DNA of 64,000 nt from CAZCTO01 sp964501725 (GCA_964501725.1 CAZCTO010000008.1:1-64000), one strand, 5' to 3'; positions 24,501-32,457 are shown, counted from the stretch's first letter. The notes: generated by a model from the sequence alone, not told the origin. Numbers and translations: made by a program.

Positions 24501-25922
24501 TTAAAATCTGAAATAAATAAACGGATTGTACGCCGTGCTCGAAAGGGACAGCGCGCATAGCGCAAAGACCGCAAAAGCCGCGACCATCGAGACGGTTTCA
24601 ATCAGCGCTTCGTGGGACTTAAGTTTCCCGGCAACTTTTCCGGCGAGTTTTTTGGGCAAATCGGTCGCGCCCAGTATGCCGACAACAAGGAACAAAATCA
24701 CGGATGGAGTCAGCGTCGCACAAAGAAACGACAGCATCGCCGGTGTCATTTTCCATCCGGCGAACATACTGCCGAGCATTGAAAAGCCCTGTTGAAAAGT
24801 CGTGGCACGAAAAATCACGAAAGCCGTCACCGCGACCAGAACCGTATAGATCTGCCCCAGAAATTTCCACTTCCACTTCTCGGGGTTGATGACTCCGATA
24901 CGCTCCATGATGATGAAAAATCCGTGATACAGGCCCCATACGACAAAGGTCCACTGCGCACCGTGCCAGAGACCCGTGCAGAAAAACACAATCAAAAGAT
25001 TAATAAGCGTCCGAACACTACCTTTTCGATTTCCGCCGAGGGGAATATAGAGGTATTGCTTGAACCAGGTCGACAATGAAATATGCCACCGGTTCCAGAA
25101 CTCCTTAATGCTTCGGGATATGTAGGGATAGTTGAAGTTCTCTTTGAAATCGAATCCGATCATTTTACCGAGGCCGATGGCCATATCCGAGTAGCCGGAA
25201 AAATCAAAATAGATCTGGAGTGAATACGCGATCGCGCCAAGCCAGGCAATCGCACTATTGACTTCGGATCCCTGCAGCGCAAACACCTTGTCTGCGACAC
25301 TGCCCATCGCGTTCGCGATGAGAACCTTTTTCCCAAGCCCGACCGAGAATCGCTTGAGCCCGGCAACCGTTTTCTCCATGTTTTCGACACGGTAGTCCAA
25401 CTGCTTTTCGACATCGGAATAAAGAACGATCGGGCCGGCGATCAGCTGGGGGAATAGCGAAACATAAAGGAGCACATGCCCCGGATTCTTCTGCGGCTTC
25501 GTACCACCCATAAATACATCCAGTGTATAGGACATTGCCTGGAATGTGAAAAAGGAGATTCCGATGGGAAGCCGGATGACCGGAATCAGAAGCGAAGTTC
25601 CAAGAAGTCCGTTCACGTTGTCGACCATAAAATTGGCGTATTTAAAGACCATCAGCATGCCGATGTTGAAAATAACGCAAAGCACCAGCCACAATCGGGC
25701 ACTTCCTTTTCGCGTCTCCCGGTCGCCCATCGCTAGAGCAAGCATATAATTAACAAATACCGAGAGGATCATCAGCAGAACGTATACCGGTTCTCCCCAC
25801 GCATAGAAAATCAGGCTCATGATGAGCAGGAATATGTTGCGAAGCTTCTTGGGAAGGGCTTTATTGACCAGAAATACAAACGGCAGAAATGCGAAAAGGA
25901 AAACAGGTGAGCTGAAAACCAT
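24501..25922 (-). CDS. MBOAT family O-acyltransferase (AlgI/DltB-like)
   Basis: The 473-residue polytopic protein has about ten membrane segments and the MBOAT active-site region: SGYSDMAIGLGKMIGFDF, YPYISRSIKEFWNRWHISLSTWFKQYLYIPLGGNRKG, and the invariant histidine in FFCTGLWHGAQWTFVVWGLYHG. It moves acyl groups across the membrane for transfer onto a polysaccharide or teichoic-type polymer. With the AlgX-like partner downstream it forms the two-gene O-acetylation module common in Firmicutes. The polymer cannot be identified, as no glycosyltransferase or polymerase genes are adjacent. Start ATG at 25922 behind AAGGAGAACATAA. Confidence 0.93.
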   Translation of the reverse strand: MVFSSPVFLFAFLPFVFLVNKALPKKLRNIFLLIMSLIFYAWGEPVYVLLMILSVFVNYMLALAMGDRETRKGSARLWLVLCVIFNIGMLMVFKYANFMVDNVNGLLGTSLLIPVIRLPIGISFFTFQAMSYTLDVFMGGTKPQKNPGHVLLYVSLFPQLIAGPIVLYSDVEKQLDYRVENMEKTVAGLKRFSVGLGKKVLIANAMGSVADKVFALQGSEVNSAIAWLGAIAYSLQIYFDFSGYSDMAIGLGKMIGFDFKENFNYPYISRSIKEFWNRWHISLSTWFKQYLYIPLGGNRKGSVRTLINLLIVFFCTGLWHGAQWTFVVWGLYHGFFIIMERIGVINPEKWKWKFLGQIYTVLVAVTAFVIFRATTFQQGFSMLGSMFAGWKMTPAMLSFLCATLTPSVILFLVVGILGATDLPKKLAGKVAGKLKSHEALIETVSMVAAFAVFALCALSLSSTAYNPFIYFRF

Positions 25923-25944
25923 TTATGTTCTCCTTGCCGTTATT

Positions 25945-26535
25945 TTATCTGAAACTGACCCCGGAAAAGTAGCTGATGTATTCGACTTTGCCGTCCTTGA
26001 TGGAAATGAACATGCGGTCACTCTCATAGTCTTCGAAATCGCCGGAGACAACATAGGTTCGAACCCCCTGATCATCGTATCCCTCGCCGTAGGCGGCAAT
26101 TACCGCGTCTTCCGGGTCGCCGACCTTGATGCCTCTGGGGGACACAAAGTCGGATGAGGTTACGACGATTTCATTAATCAGATCTTTGCCGTCGATCGGA
26201 TTGGTCATGATCTCCAGACCGGTATATTTAAAATTCTTATCTTCGCCTTCAAAAGTGCAGCTCGGCGCCGCCGTCTCCACATACCCTTCCCCTACCGCAG
26301 TAAGGAGCACCGTCACATCGGAAAGAAGTCCAAACTCTTGACCTTCGTACGGAAAAACCAAGTCTTTGTCGGAAAACGTCCCGCTCAGGAATGTAGGCTC
26401 AGCCGTCGTAGTCGCTGTGGCAGAAGAACTCGAAGATGAAACGGTTGTCGACTCTTTCCCAGTGCTTTTCTCTGAGCAGGCGGTACCTGCAAGGACTGTC
26501 GCAATCGTAAGAATGGCTATCAATATTTTTTTCAC
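25945..26535 (-). CDS. small lipoprotein of unknown function
   Basis: The product of about 196 residues starts with KKILIAILTIATVLAGTAC, a lipoprotein signal with lipobox LAGTAC. A Ser/Thr-rich linker (STTVSSSSSSATATTTAEP) follows, then a globular domain of about 140 residues with DKDLVFPYEGQEFGLLSDV and VSPRGIKVGDPEDAVIAAYGEG; the latter resembles a motif seen in other Clostridia lipoproteins of unknown role. I prefer the GTG at 26535, eight bases after GGAGG; the in-frame ATG five codons upstream overlaps that site. It lies between the L,D-transpeptidase and MBOAT genes on the same strand. Confidence 0.8.
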   Translation of the reverse strand: MKKILIAILTIATVLAGTACSEKSTGKESTTVSSSSSSATATTTAEPTFLSGTFSDKDLVFPYEGQEFGLLSDVTVLLTAVGEGYVETAAPSCTFEGEDKNFKYTGLEIMTNPIDGKDLINEIVVTSSDFVSPRGIKVGDPEDAVIAAYGEGYDDQGVRTYVVSGDFEDYESDRMFISIKDGKVEYISYFSGVSFR

Positions 26536-26573
26536 ATGCAATTCCTCCATGGAATGTCGGTTCGACGCAGATT

Positions 26574-27830
26574 TTACGGAGCTGACGGATCCGTGGTCGG
26601 TTCAGGGATAGGGGTCGGTGTCGGCGTGACTGTCGGCACCGGCGTCGGTGTAGGAGTAGGTGTCGGCGTCGGGGCTGATGTTGCCGTTGGCACCGGTGAC
26701 GGGGTCGGGGTGGGTTTATCCGGGTCGGTCGGATCCCATGTCGGGAAATTCGGATCGATGGCCGCCTTGCCGGGGTAGGAGACCAGGTCACTGCTTTGTA
26801 CGATCTCAACAACCGTGCCCGCAGCACAATTATAGTAGACGAACATAGCTCCCCTGACCGTTGTCCGGACACAACCGCCGCTCGCGGTATTGTTGCCGAT
26901 TTGATTATAAGAGTTGGCCTCTAAGGTCGAGCGATCTTTGGAAGAATAGATCGGCCCATGGAAGTACCGTCCGCTTTTATATGTCGAAGAGAACGGGGAA
27001 TAGTTGTGACCAAGAGTCCAATACCGCCATTCAATCTTTGCGCCGATCGTGAAGGATCCGGTTGGAGTATTCCTACCACCGAGTGCGGCAGGGTATGTAG
27101 CTACCCGAACAGTATATTCTCCGCTCTCATCGTAAGTAAAGACGGCAAAAGCGGAATCCGCCTTATCGACGATAATCTTATACTTATTGAGAGGCTTCGG
27201 TGTCGGAACCGGTGTCGGTGTGGCAGGTGTCTTGGTTACATTCGGATCCTTGGTCGGTGTCGGTTTGGGTGTCGGCGTCGGTGTCGGTTGAATCAATATA
27301 TTCACAAATGACGCCAGCAGGGTATCTTCCGTCATCCCCTCGACAGCATGATCCTGATACGCCAGAAGCAGAAAACCGGTCACTCCAAATTCCATATGCT
27401 TCCACTGCGTGATCCCACTGGCAAGAATCTGAGTCGGAACATACTGAGTTCCGTCGGTCGATATGTATAAAATATAGTAACTCGCGTCCGGTACCTCCGT
27501 CCACGAAAGGTCATACCCTAAATCGGTCGCCTGCACGATAAGTCCTTCGGTCAAAGGAGCCAGCGTAGATAAATCCGGCATCGGAAGAATCTCATCCGAA
27601 CCGGGAACATATACGGGAATCGGCGTCGGTGTCGGTGTCGGCGACGGTGTTGATGTCGGCGTTGCCTCGACTTTATCAGCGGTTATGCTTTCCGTCTGTG
27701 TAACTGACGTTTCTGATTCAAGACGGTCACGTTCGGCCTTCCCGTCTTCGAGCGCCGAAAAAAGGATTAGTGAACCAACAAACAGCGAGGTAACGACAAC
27801 CGCTGTCATGAAGAAACTGGATCTTCTCAT
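26574..27830 (-). CDS. L,D-transpeptidase (YkuD) with Thr-Pro-rich linkers and tail
   Basis: YkuD enzymes make 3-3 peptidoglycan cross-links or attach proteins to the wall. The 418-residue protein has one N-terminal membrane anchor, a Thr-Pro linker, a fibronectin-like domain (about residues 90-185; DLGYDLSWTEVPDASYYILYIS), a second linker, and the YkuD domain (about 225-355). The catalytic motif is HGPIYSS followed by SGGCVRTTV with Cys320. The last 50 residues are again Thr-Pro repeats, an unusual free tail that may cross or bind the wall. No strong ribosome site precedes the ATG at 27830 (AGGGAC only). Promoter at 27890-27919. Confidence 0.9.
   Translation of the reverse strand: MRRSSFFMTAVVVTSLFVGSLILFSALEDGKAERDRLESETSVTQTESITADKVEATPTSTPSPTPTPTPIPVYVPGSDEILPMPDLSTLAPLTEGLIVQATDLGYDLSWTEVPDASYYILYISTDGTQYVPTQILASGITQWKHMEFGVTGFLLLAYQDHAVEGMTEDTLLASFVNILIQPTPTPTPKPTPTKDPNVTKTPATPTPVPTPKPLNKYKIIVDKADSAFAVFTYDESGEYTVRVATYPAALGGRNTPTGSFTIGAKIEWRYWTLGHNYSPFSSTYKSGRYFHGPIYSSKDRSTLEANSYNQIGNNTASGGCVRTTVRGAMFVYYNCAAGTVVEIVQSSDLVSYPGKAAIDPNFPTWDPTDPDKPTPTPSPVPTATSAPTPTPTPTPTPVPTVTPTPTPIPEPTTDPSAP
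26577..26720 (-). repeat. Thr-Pro repeat tract at the L,D-transpeptidase C-terminus
   Basis: GGTGTCGGCGTC-type hexamers repeat imperfectly over about 140 bp and encode alternating Thr-Pro/Ser-Pro. Shorter copies occur at about 27185-27290 and 27620-27665 in the same gene. Such tracts can change length by slippage. Confidence 0.85.
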
Positions 27831-27889
27831 AATTTATGTCCCTGCAATTACTGGAGAACGATGCCTCTGCTCCCCCCACTTTAAAGTAT

Positions 27890-27919
27890 ATCGTACATGA
27901 GAGAGTCCTTGCTGGTCAA
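27890..27919 (-). promoter_or_regulatory. promoter of the L,D-transpeptidase unit
   Basis: On the minus strand TTGACC (27914-27919) and TACGAT (27890-27895) are 18 bp apart. Confidence 0.6.
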
Positions 27920-27926
27920 TGCTTTT

Positions 27927-27948
27927 GCATGTATAGTTACTTACATGC
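27927..27948. promoter_or_regulatory. inverted repeat between divergent genes
   Basis: GCATGTA, an 8-base spacer, then TACATGC: a perfect 7-bp dyad just upstream of the L,D-transpeptidase promoter and about 100 bp from the radical-SAM gene. It could be an operator; no regulator is linked to it. Confidence 0.45.
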
Positions 27949-28049
27949 TAAAAAATGTAACCTGCCTGAAACATAGAAGAACTTTGTGTATTCGGATATA
28001 CGTACGATATATTTGTAACATGTGACAACATTAAAAGAATGGGTGTCCG

Positions 28050-28982
28050 ATGAATCAGACAAACGACCTATCCAAGCATCTATCTGCCCCGTCCGCATAC
28101 ACAAACTGTGTGCTGTGTCCGCGCGCCTGCCATGCGGATCGTACAAGCGGTATACCGGGTTACTGCGGTATGGGCGCAGAACCCGTAATCGCGCGCGCGG
28201 CGCTTCACGAATGGGAAGAGCCCTGCATTTCGGGAGCAAAAGGCTCGGGCACGGTTTTCTTTTCGGGCTGCTCTCTGAAGTGCAAATTCTGTCAGAATCG
28301 TGAAATCAGCATGCAGAAAATCGGTGCCTCCGTATCCGCCGGGAGACTTTGCGATATTTTTCTGGAACTTGAGGCTATGGGCGCACATAACATCAATCTG
28401 GTTACCGCGCAGCATTTTCTTCCCGATATTGTGAACGCACTGACTCTTGCGAAAAAAGGCGGCCTTCAAATTCCGGTCGTCTGGAACACCGGAGGCTACG
28501 AGAAAGTCTCATCCCTTCGCAGGCTCGAAGGATTGATCGACATTTACCTTCCGGATATGAAGTTTTTTTCGCCGGTGCTCGCCGGAAGAATGTGCGACGC
28601 CCCGGATTATTTCCGTGTCTGCTCGGATGCGATCGCCGAGATGGTACGGCAGGTCGGAGAGCCCCGGTTATCGGACGGCGGGATCATGATTCACGGCATC
28701 ATTGTGCGGCACTTAATGCTTCCGGGGAATCTGTTTGACACCCGTAAAGTACTCCTGTACCTGACCCGGACATACGGAAATCGCATCTTCATCAGCCTGA
28801 TGAATCAATATACGCCGCCCGCAGATCCGATCCCGGGCGTGCCTCCCTCGTCTCTTCGTGAGGACCACTATGAAGCAATGGTGAACCTTCTGATCGAGCA
28901 GGGTCAGGAAAACGCCTTCATACAGGAGCCCGGGGCCGACTCGGTCGCTTACATTCCGGGGTTTGACTTAACCGGCGTCTGA
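28050..28982 (+). CDS. radical SAM protein, PflA/PflX-like activating enzyme
   Basis: The 310-residue protein has the radical-SAM cluster motif CSLKCKFC (Cys-x3-Cys-x2-Cys) at about residues 75-82 and an N-terminal Cys group CVLCPRAC typical of the COG1313 group annotated as putative pyruvate-formate-lyase activating enzymes. The SAM-binding region (GAHNINLVTAQHFLPDIV) follows. The actual target is not known for this group and no glycyl-radical enzyme gene lies nearby. Start ATG at 28050 has only a weak upstream AGAATGGG. It is followed by a strong hairpin at 29032. Confidence 0.88.
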   Translation: MNQTNDLSKHLSAPSAYTNCVLCPRACHADRTSGIPGYCGMGAEPVIARAALHEWEEPCISGAKGSGTVFFSGCSLKCKFCQNREISMQKIGASVSAGRLCDIFLELEAMGAHNINLVTAQHFLPDIVNALTLAKKGGLQIPVVWNTGGYEKVSSLRRLEGLIDIYLPDMKFFSPVLAGRMCDAPDYFRVCSDAIAEMVRQVGEPRLSDGGIMIHGIIVRHLMLPGNLFDTRKVLLYLTRTYGNRIFISLMNQYTPPADPIPGVPPSSLREDHYEAMVNLLIEQGQENAFIQEPGADSVAYIPGFDLTGV

Positions 28983-28997
28983 TCTCCATATACCCTC

Positions 28998-29069
28998 TTT
29001 ACATAGTGATAATTCGGGTCTACAATTAGCTCGCGGACTATATCAGAGTGATATAGTCCGCGGGTCTTT
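28998..29069 (+). promoter_or_regulatory. promoter merged with a 14-bp palindromic hairpin before the MGT-PadR operon
   Basis: TTTACA (28998-29003) and TACAAT (29021-29026) with a 17-bp spacer predict a start near 29033. Exactly there begins a perfect 14-bp inverted repeat, CGCGGACTATATCA (29032-29045), loop GAG, and its complement (29049-29062), followed by GGTCTTTTTC. As RNA it is a good terminator for the radical-SAM gene; as DNA it is a palindromic operator-like site placed where the downstream PadR protein could block the promoter. It may also work as an attenuator. Confidence 0.7.
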
Positions 29070-29103
29070 TTCATGCAAAAGACTTGACCGTCAGGAGGCA
29101 TAT

Positions 29104-30294
29104 ATGAAAGTTTTATTCATCAATTCCAACCTATCCGGGCACATTCATCCGACCCTTCAATTGGTAGAGGACTTAGTTGCGCATGGTGTCGATGTGACAT
29201 ACTTCTGTTCCTCGAAATTTGAAGAATCCGTCACGCGCGCCGGCGCCGGGTTTCTGGATTTCACGGAGGATTTAGAAAAATTTCTTGCTGAATATCGCCC
29301 CTCCGACCGCCATCCTTTCTTTTTACTGATGGAATATATCTTAAGATGGGATGAGGAAATGCTCCCGAGCGTGCTCAAAGAATTCCGAAAGGAAAAATAT
29401 GACGCCTTGATCTGCGATTCGATTTTCGGAGGCACCGCTTTTCTCGAAAGAATCCTTGACGTCCCCGTCATATGCTCCCACTCGTCATTTGCGATGAGCC
29501 GCACGCCGGTTCCCGACCGGATGCTCGAAAAAGGATTTCATCCGCAACTCGATACCTGTTACGCGATTCTGGACCGGATTGCTGCGTCTTACGGGATCGA
29601 AGCACCGACACTGACGGAAGTATTTGTCAGTCGCGGTAACTTAAACATAGTCTATACGACAAGAGTTTTTAACGGCGATCCGGAGCTCGGGGACGATTAC
29701 TTATTTATCGGGCCGTCTGTCAGGCGCCACGAGGAAATTGAGACTCCGTTCATTCCGGATACGGAGAAGAGACCGATTGTGTATATCTCTTCAGGAAGCA
29801 TCAATACGGATGACGCGCCTTTCTACCGGATGTGCGCGGAGGCTTTTTCCGATTCGAAATACGCGGTGATCATGTCCGTCGGAAATAAGTTTTCGCCGGA
29901 AGAACTGGGGATGCTTCCGGAAAATGTGCGGGCATATCCTTACGTGCCCCAGCTTCAGATCTTAAAGAAAACCTCCGTGTTCGTAACGCACGCCGGTTTC
30001 AACAGCGTCAATGAGTCGCTCTTTTTCGGCGTGCCCATGCTCGCGATTCCGCGCGTCAATGATCAGCACATGGTCGCCAGGCGAATCACCGCGCTCGGTC
30101 TCGGGCTTTCCGCCGACCGCGCGACGCTCACCGCATCGCTCCTTGCCGACCAGGTGGATCAATTGCTTACGGACGAAATTATTCGGGAGAACTGCCGCGC
30201 TTTTTCAAATACGATGGTCGATTCCCCAAAATCACAGGCGGTCACGAAGATCGCATCGCTGTGCCAATCCAAGGAGGGTAACCATGGCGCTTAA
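29104..30294 (+). CDS. MGT-family (macrolide-type) glycosyltransferase
   Basis: The 396-residue GT1-type enzyme has the N-terminal acceptor domain starting KVLFINSNLSGHIHPTLQLVEDLV, where GHIHP holds the catalytic histidine, and a C-terminal nucleotide-sugar domain with YISSGSINTD, YPYVPQLQILKKTSVFVTHAGFNSVNESLFFGVPMLAIPRVNDQ. Members glycosylate macrolides, flavonoids or other small hydrophobic molecules and are often resistance or detoxification genes. Start ATG at 29104 follows TCAGGAGGCATAT. The end overlaps the padR-like gene by 11 bp, so the enzyme and its likely regulator are co-expressed. Confidence 0.93.
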   Translation: MKVLFINSNLSGHIHPTLQLVEDLVAHGVDVTYFCSSKFEESVTRAGAGFLDFTEDLEKFLAEYRPSDRHPFFLLMEYILRWDEEMLPSVLKEFRKEKYDALICDSIFGGTAFLERILDVPVICSHSSFAMSRTPVPDRMLEKGFHPQLDTCYAILDRIAASYGIEAPTLTEVFVSRGNLNIVYTTRVFNGDPELGDDYLFIGPSVRRHEEIETPFIPDTEKRPIVYISSGSINTDDAPFYRMCAEAFSDSKYAVIMSVGNKFSPEELGMLPENVRAYPYVPQLQILKKTSVFVTHAGFNSVNESLFFGVPMLAIPRVNDQHMVARRITALGLGLSADRATLTASLLADQVDQLLTDEIIRENCRAFSNTMVDSPKSQAVTKIASLCQSKEGNHGA

Positions 30295-30829
30295 AAACAA
30301 ATCAATGTACGCCATCCTGGGCATTCTGAACATTGCCTCCGCCACAGGATACGATATTAAAAAATACTTCGATACCGTCATGCCCGGTATCTGGCACGAA
30401 AACTACGGGCACATCTATCCCACGCTTCGTATTCTCTCCGACGACGGATTGATCCGGGCTCTTCCGCCGGAGCCGAACTCCAAAAAGATCAGCTACGCGA
30501 TTACAGGTACCGGTCAGGCGGAGCTCCTCGCCTGGCTCCGATCCGATACGGAGCCCCAACCGGCCCGGTCCGAGTTTATGCTCAAGTTGCTTTTCGCCGA
30601 CCGGCTGCCGGAAAATGAACTGGCTTTAATGATTCATGACTACCGGGATACTTTTTCAAAAAGCCTTCTGAAATACCGGGCGATCGAAAAAGATCTTACG
30701 GAGGGAATCCCGGAAATACTGCCGTCCCGCGCACCTTTTCTTCTGTCGGTGCTGCGAAGCGGTATCATCCATGCGGAGGGCATGATCGCCTGGTGCGACG
30801 AGACAGCCAAACGGCTTCTCGGGGAATAA
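30284..30829 (+). CDS. PadR-family transcriptional regulator
   Basis: This 181-residue PadR protein of the longer subfamily has the winged helix (MYAILGILNIASATGYDIKKYFD ... NYGHIYPTLRILSDDGLI) and a C-terminal Vir/DUF4180-type helical domain from about residue 95 (ARSEFMLKLLFADRLPENE) for dimerisation. The ATG at 30284 is inside the end of the glycosyltransferase gene, with AAGGAGGGTAACC in front. It probably represses the operon in response to a small phenolic or drug-like ligand; the palindrome at 29032-29062 is a candidate operator. This is inference from context. Confidence 0.92.
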   Translation: MALKNKSMYAILGILNIASATGYDIKKYFDTVMPGIWHENYGHIYPTLRILSDDGLIRALPPEPNSKKISYAITGTGQAELLAWLRSDTEPQPARSEFMLKLLFADRLPENELALMIHDYRDTFSKSLLKYRAIEKDLTEGIPEILPSRAPFLLSVLRSGIIHAEGMIAWCDETAKRLLGE

Positions 30830-30843
30830 GCTTAAACAGGCAA

Positions 30844-30874
30844 AAACCCCGACGGCTTAGAACCATCGGGGTTT
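30844..30874. terminator. bidirectional terminator after the PadR gene
   Basis: AAACCCCGACGG pairs with CCATCGGGGTTT (12 bp, one wobble), with A and T runs outside. It can end both the plus-strand PadR transcript and the minus-strand tRNA-Gly transcript. Confidence 0.85.
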
Positions 30875-30877
30875 CAA

Positions 30878-30952
30878 TGGAGCGGGAAACGAGATTCGAA
30901 CTCGCGACTTTCACCTTGGCAAGGTGACACTCTACCACTGAGTTATTCCCGC
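30878..30952 (-). tRNA. tRNA-Gly (GCC)
   Basis: The cloverleaf is complete: acceptor GCGGGAA/TTCCCGC, D arm CTCAGTGGTAGAG, anticodon loop TTGCCAA (GCC), T arm GCGAGTTCGAATCTCGT, and encoded CCA. It has its own promoter and terminator. Confidence 0.97.
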
Positions 30953-30963
30953 ATGCACGATGT

Positions 30964-30992
30964 ATTATATCGACAGAAAAACTGAATGTCAA
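30964..30992 (-). promoter_or_regulatory. consensus promoter for tRNA-Gly
   Basis: On the minus strand TTGACA (30987-30992) and TATAAT (30964-30969) are separated by 17 bp, a perfect sigma-A promoter. The gene starts about 12 bases after the -10 box. Confidence 0.92.
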
Positions 30993-31162
30993 CGTATAAG
31001 TGTTTTTTTTGCGATTTACACCGCGTGGCGATATCCGATCGCTTTCCGCTGATTTCCGAATCATTTTGCGGCATTATTTTGCGGAAAGATGAAAGATTCT
31101 TTCAGTTTACAGCATTGATATAGTTCAGATACATTTCGGACAATCTTTTGTCGCAATTGATT

Positions 31163-31171
31163 TGATATAAT
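31163..31171 (+). promoter_or_regulatory. extended -10 promoter for the candidate ncRNA
   Basis: TGATATAAT: TATAAT at 31166-31171 preceded by TG one base upstream. No good -35 box is visible, as is common with extended -10 promoters. The predicted start, near 31178, coincides with the first hairpin of the RNA. Confidence 0.65.
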
Positions 31172-31176
31172 AAAGG

Positions 31177-31512
31177 CAGAGCAAGACAAGACGCTCTGAC
31201 CGGTAAAAGACCGATCGATCTCTTCGCCAAGACTTACGCCCGACATAGCTCAAGTTCTCTCTTACGGCTACTGCCTAGGTTGACTATGATGGATATTGAC
31301 GTAACGCTTGTTTCTTCTTAGCATCTTTGGATCCTCTTGATGTGGGTTACAAGGGAAATGCAAGTTTGGCGAAGAAGGGGTCCGCGAAGCTACTGACATC
31401 AAGGAGGAACGACATCCGGCATCGCTTTCGGACTTCTACACACATCCTCTGTATCGCGGATTACTCCGCACCGCAACCGCCGGGAAAGAAGTTTTTCCCG
31501 GCGGTTGTATTT
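31177..31512 (+). ncRNA. candidate structured non-coding RNA, about 335 nt, class not recognised
   Basis: The region has no credible ORF but has a promoter, many complementary segments and a strong terminator. Seen directly: a 5' hairpin CAGAGC/GCTCTG (31177-31182 with 31193-31198); TCTTCGCCAA (31221-31230) pairing with TTGGCGAAGA (31366-31375), 10 bp; CTTGATGT (31336-31343) with ACATCAAG (31396-31403) plus a further 4 bp after a one-base bulge. These last two helices cross, which makes a pseudoknot. Also CATAG/CTATG (31244/31284), GCGGA/TCCGC (31456/31465) and a 14-bp terminator stem (31474-31487 with 31494-31507). I do not find the conserved cores of tmRNA, RNase P or SRP RNA. No coding gene follows on the strand, which argues against a cis riboswitch. 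Confidence 0.65.
31474..31512. terminator. terminator of the candidate ncRNA
   Basis: CAACCGCCGGGAAA (31474-31487) is perfectly complementary to 31494-31507, with a 6-base loop and a short T-rich end. It also lies just after the convergent HEAT-like gene and could serve it. Confidence 0.85.
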
Positions 31513-31536
31513 AGTTAACCAACGCCCTTTGCGGAT

Positions 31537-32457
31537 TTATTTTTTCGAAAAATCCTTGAACGGATCCTGAATATCATTGATGTCACCGCCCAGTTTGCGG
31601 ATAACGGTCAGCGTCTCGTAGAACATCTCGCGGCTTAGGGTATGCAGGTTCCGATCCAGATATCCCTTGAGCAACGGAATCGCCCTGCCATCCCCGTAAT
31701 CGCCGAGACACAGCGCGCCGATAACCTTTCGCTCCATTTTGCGAAAAGCGCCGCGGAGGCTCTGGAAAAAGGCCTCAGACCGATGTCCGGCCCCTATCTT
31801 GGCAAGCGCGACCAAGAGATCCTCCTCCGGACCGCCTCCGGGAATCTTTTCCGCGGAACCGATCCTTGCGATCAGTTCATCCGTCGCTTCCGCGCCCATG
31901 TTCACCAGATACTCCGTGATCACATCCGAAATATACTCGTCCGGAGCCGCGATTTTGCAGAAGCGGTCGAGAATCGGAGCGAGGGACGCCTTGCTTTTCT
32001 GCTCTCCCAGCGCCCGAACCGCCGAGATACTCGGCAGCAACATGTCCTGCGTATCCGGCGATTCATCTTCTCCCCGGATCTCCCATTCGCCTGATTCGGC
32101 AAGGCGAATCATCTTCGCAACCGCCTCATCGCCAAATGAAAAAACCCGGTCCGCAAGTGCCCTCGGCGGTTTGACATCAGACACCGCGGAAGCAATCTTG
32201 AATACCTCGATCGCATCATCGGCGTTCATAAGACTTCCGAAAAACGCCTTCGGCGAACCCGCTTCCAATCCGCCCAGCGGCTGATCCAGGAAAGCCTCCG
32301 CCTTCTCCTCCACCATCTCCACGAAATCTTTTTCGAAATCGGTCCCGAAGATATCCCTCTTCAAGGACTCCCGCGTCAAAATATCTTCACTGCAAAGTTC
32401 CATGGTTTCATTATATTTTTCGAAAAGCAGTGTTGCCTGCGACCGAATATCCATCAT
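31537..32457 (-). CDS. HEAT-repeat-like helical protein
   Basis: The 306-residue soluble protein is mostly helical. From about residue 75 it shows repeated helix pairs such as SPKAFFGSLMNADDAIEVFKIASAV, LLPSISAVRALGEQKSKASLAPILDRF and VIGALCLGDYGDGRAIPLLKGYLDRN, which look like HEAT/PBS-lyase-type repeats used for protein contacts. No catalytic motif is seen. Two ATGs in tandem follow AAGGAGCTTCG; the first is used here. It is transcribed alone from the promoter at 32486-32514, convergent with the candidate ncRNA. The function is unknown. Confidence 0.75.
   Translation of the reverse strand: MMDIRSQATLLFEKYNETMELCSEDILTRESLKRDIFGTDFEKDFVEMVEEKAEAFLDQPLGGLEAGSPKAFFGSLMNADDAIEVFKIASAVSDVKPPRALADRVFSFGDEAVAKMIRLAESGEWEIRGEDESPDTQDMLLPSISAVRALGEQKSKASLAPILDRFCKIAAPDEYISDVITEYLVNMGAEATDELIARIGSAEKIPGGGPEEDLLVALAKIGAGHRSEAFFQSLRGAFRKMERKVIGALCLGDYGDGRAIPLLKGYLDRNLHTLSREMFYETLTVIRKLGGDINDIQDPFKDFSKK

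Noticed and set aside
26536..26778. Val-Gly repeat ORF opposite the L,D-transpeptidase end
   Set aside because: Antisense reading of the Thr-Pro tract with no start signal; the YkuD frame has the catalytic motif.
31061..31246. Small minus-strand ORF at the start of the candidate ncRNA
   Set aside because: No ribosome site, no family features, and it overlaps the promoter and first hairpins of the structured RNA.
31177..31512. Identification of the candidate RNA as tmRNA, RNase P RNA or SRP RNA
   Set aside because: No tRNA-like CCA end or tag frame, no conserved P4 strands of RNase P, and no SRP helix-8 motif could be found on either strand.
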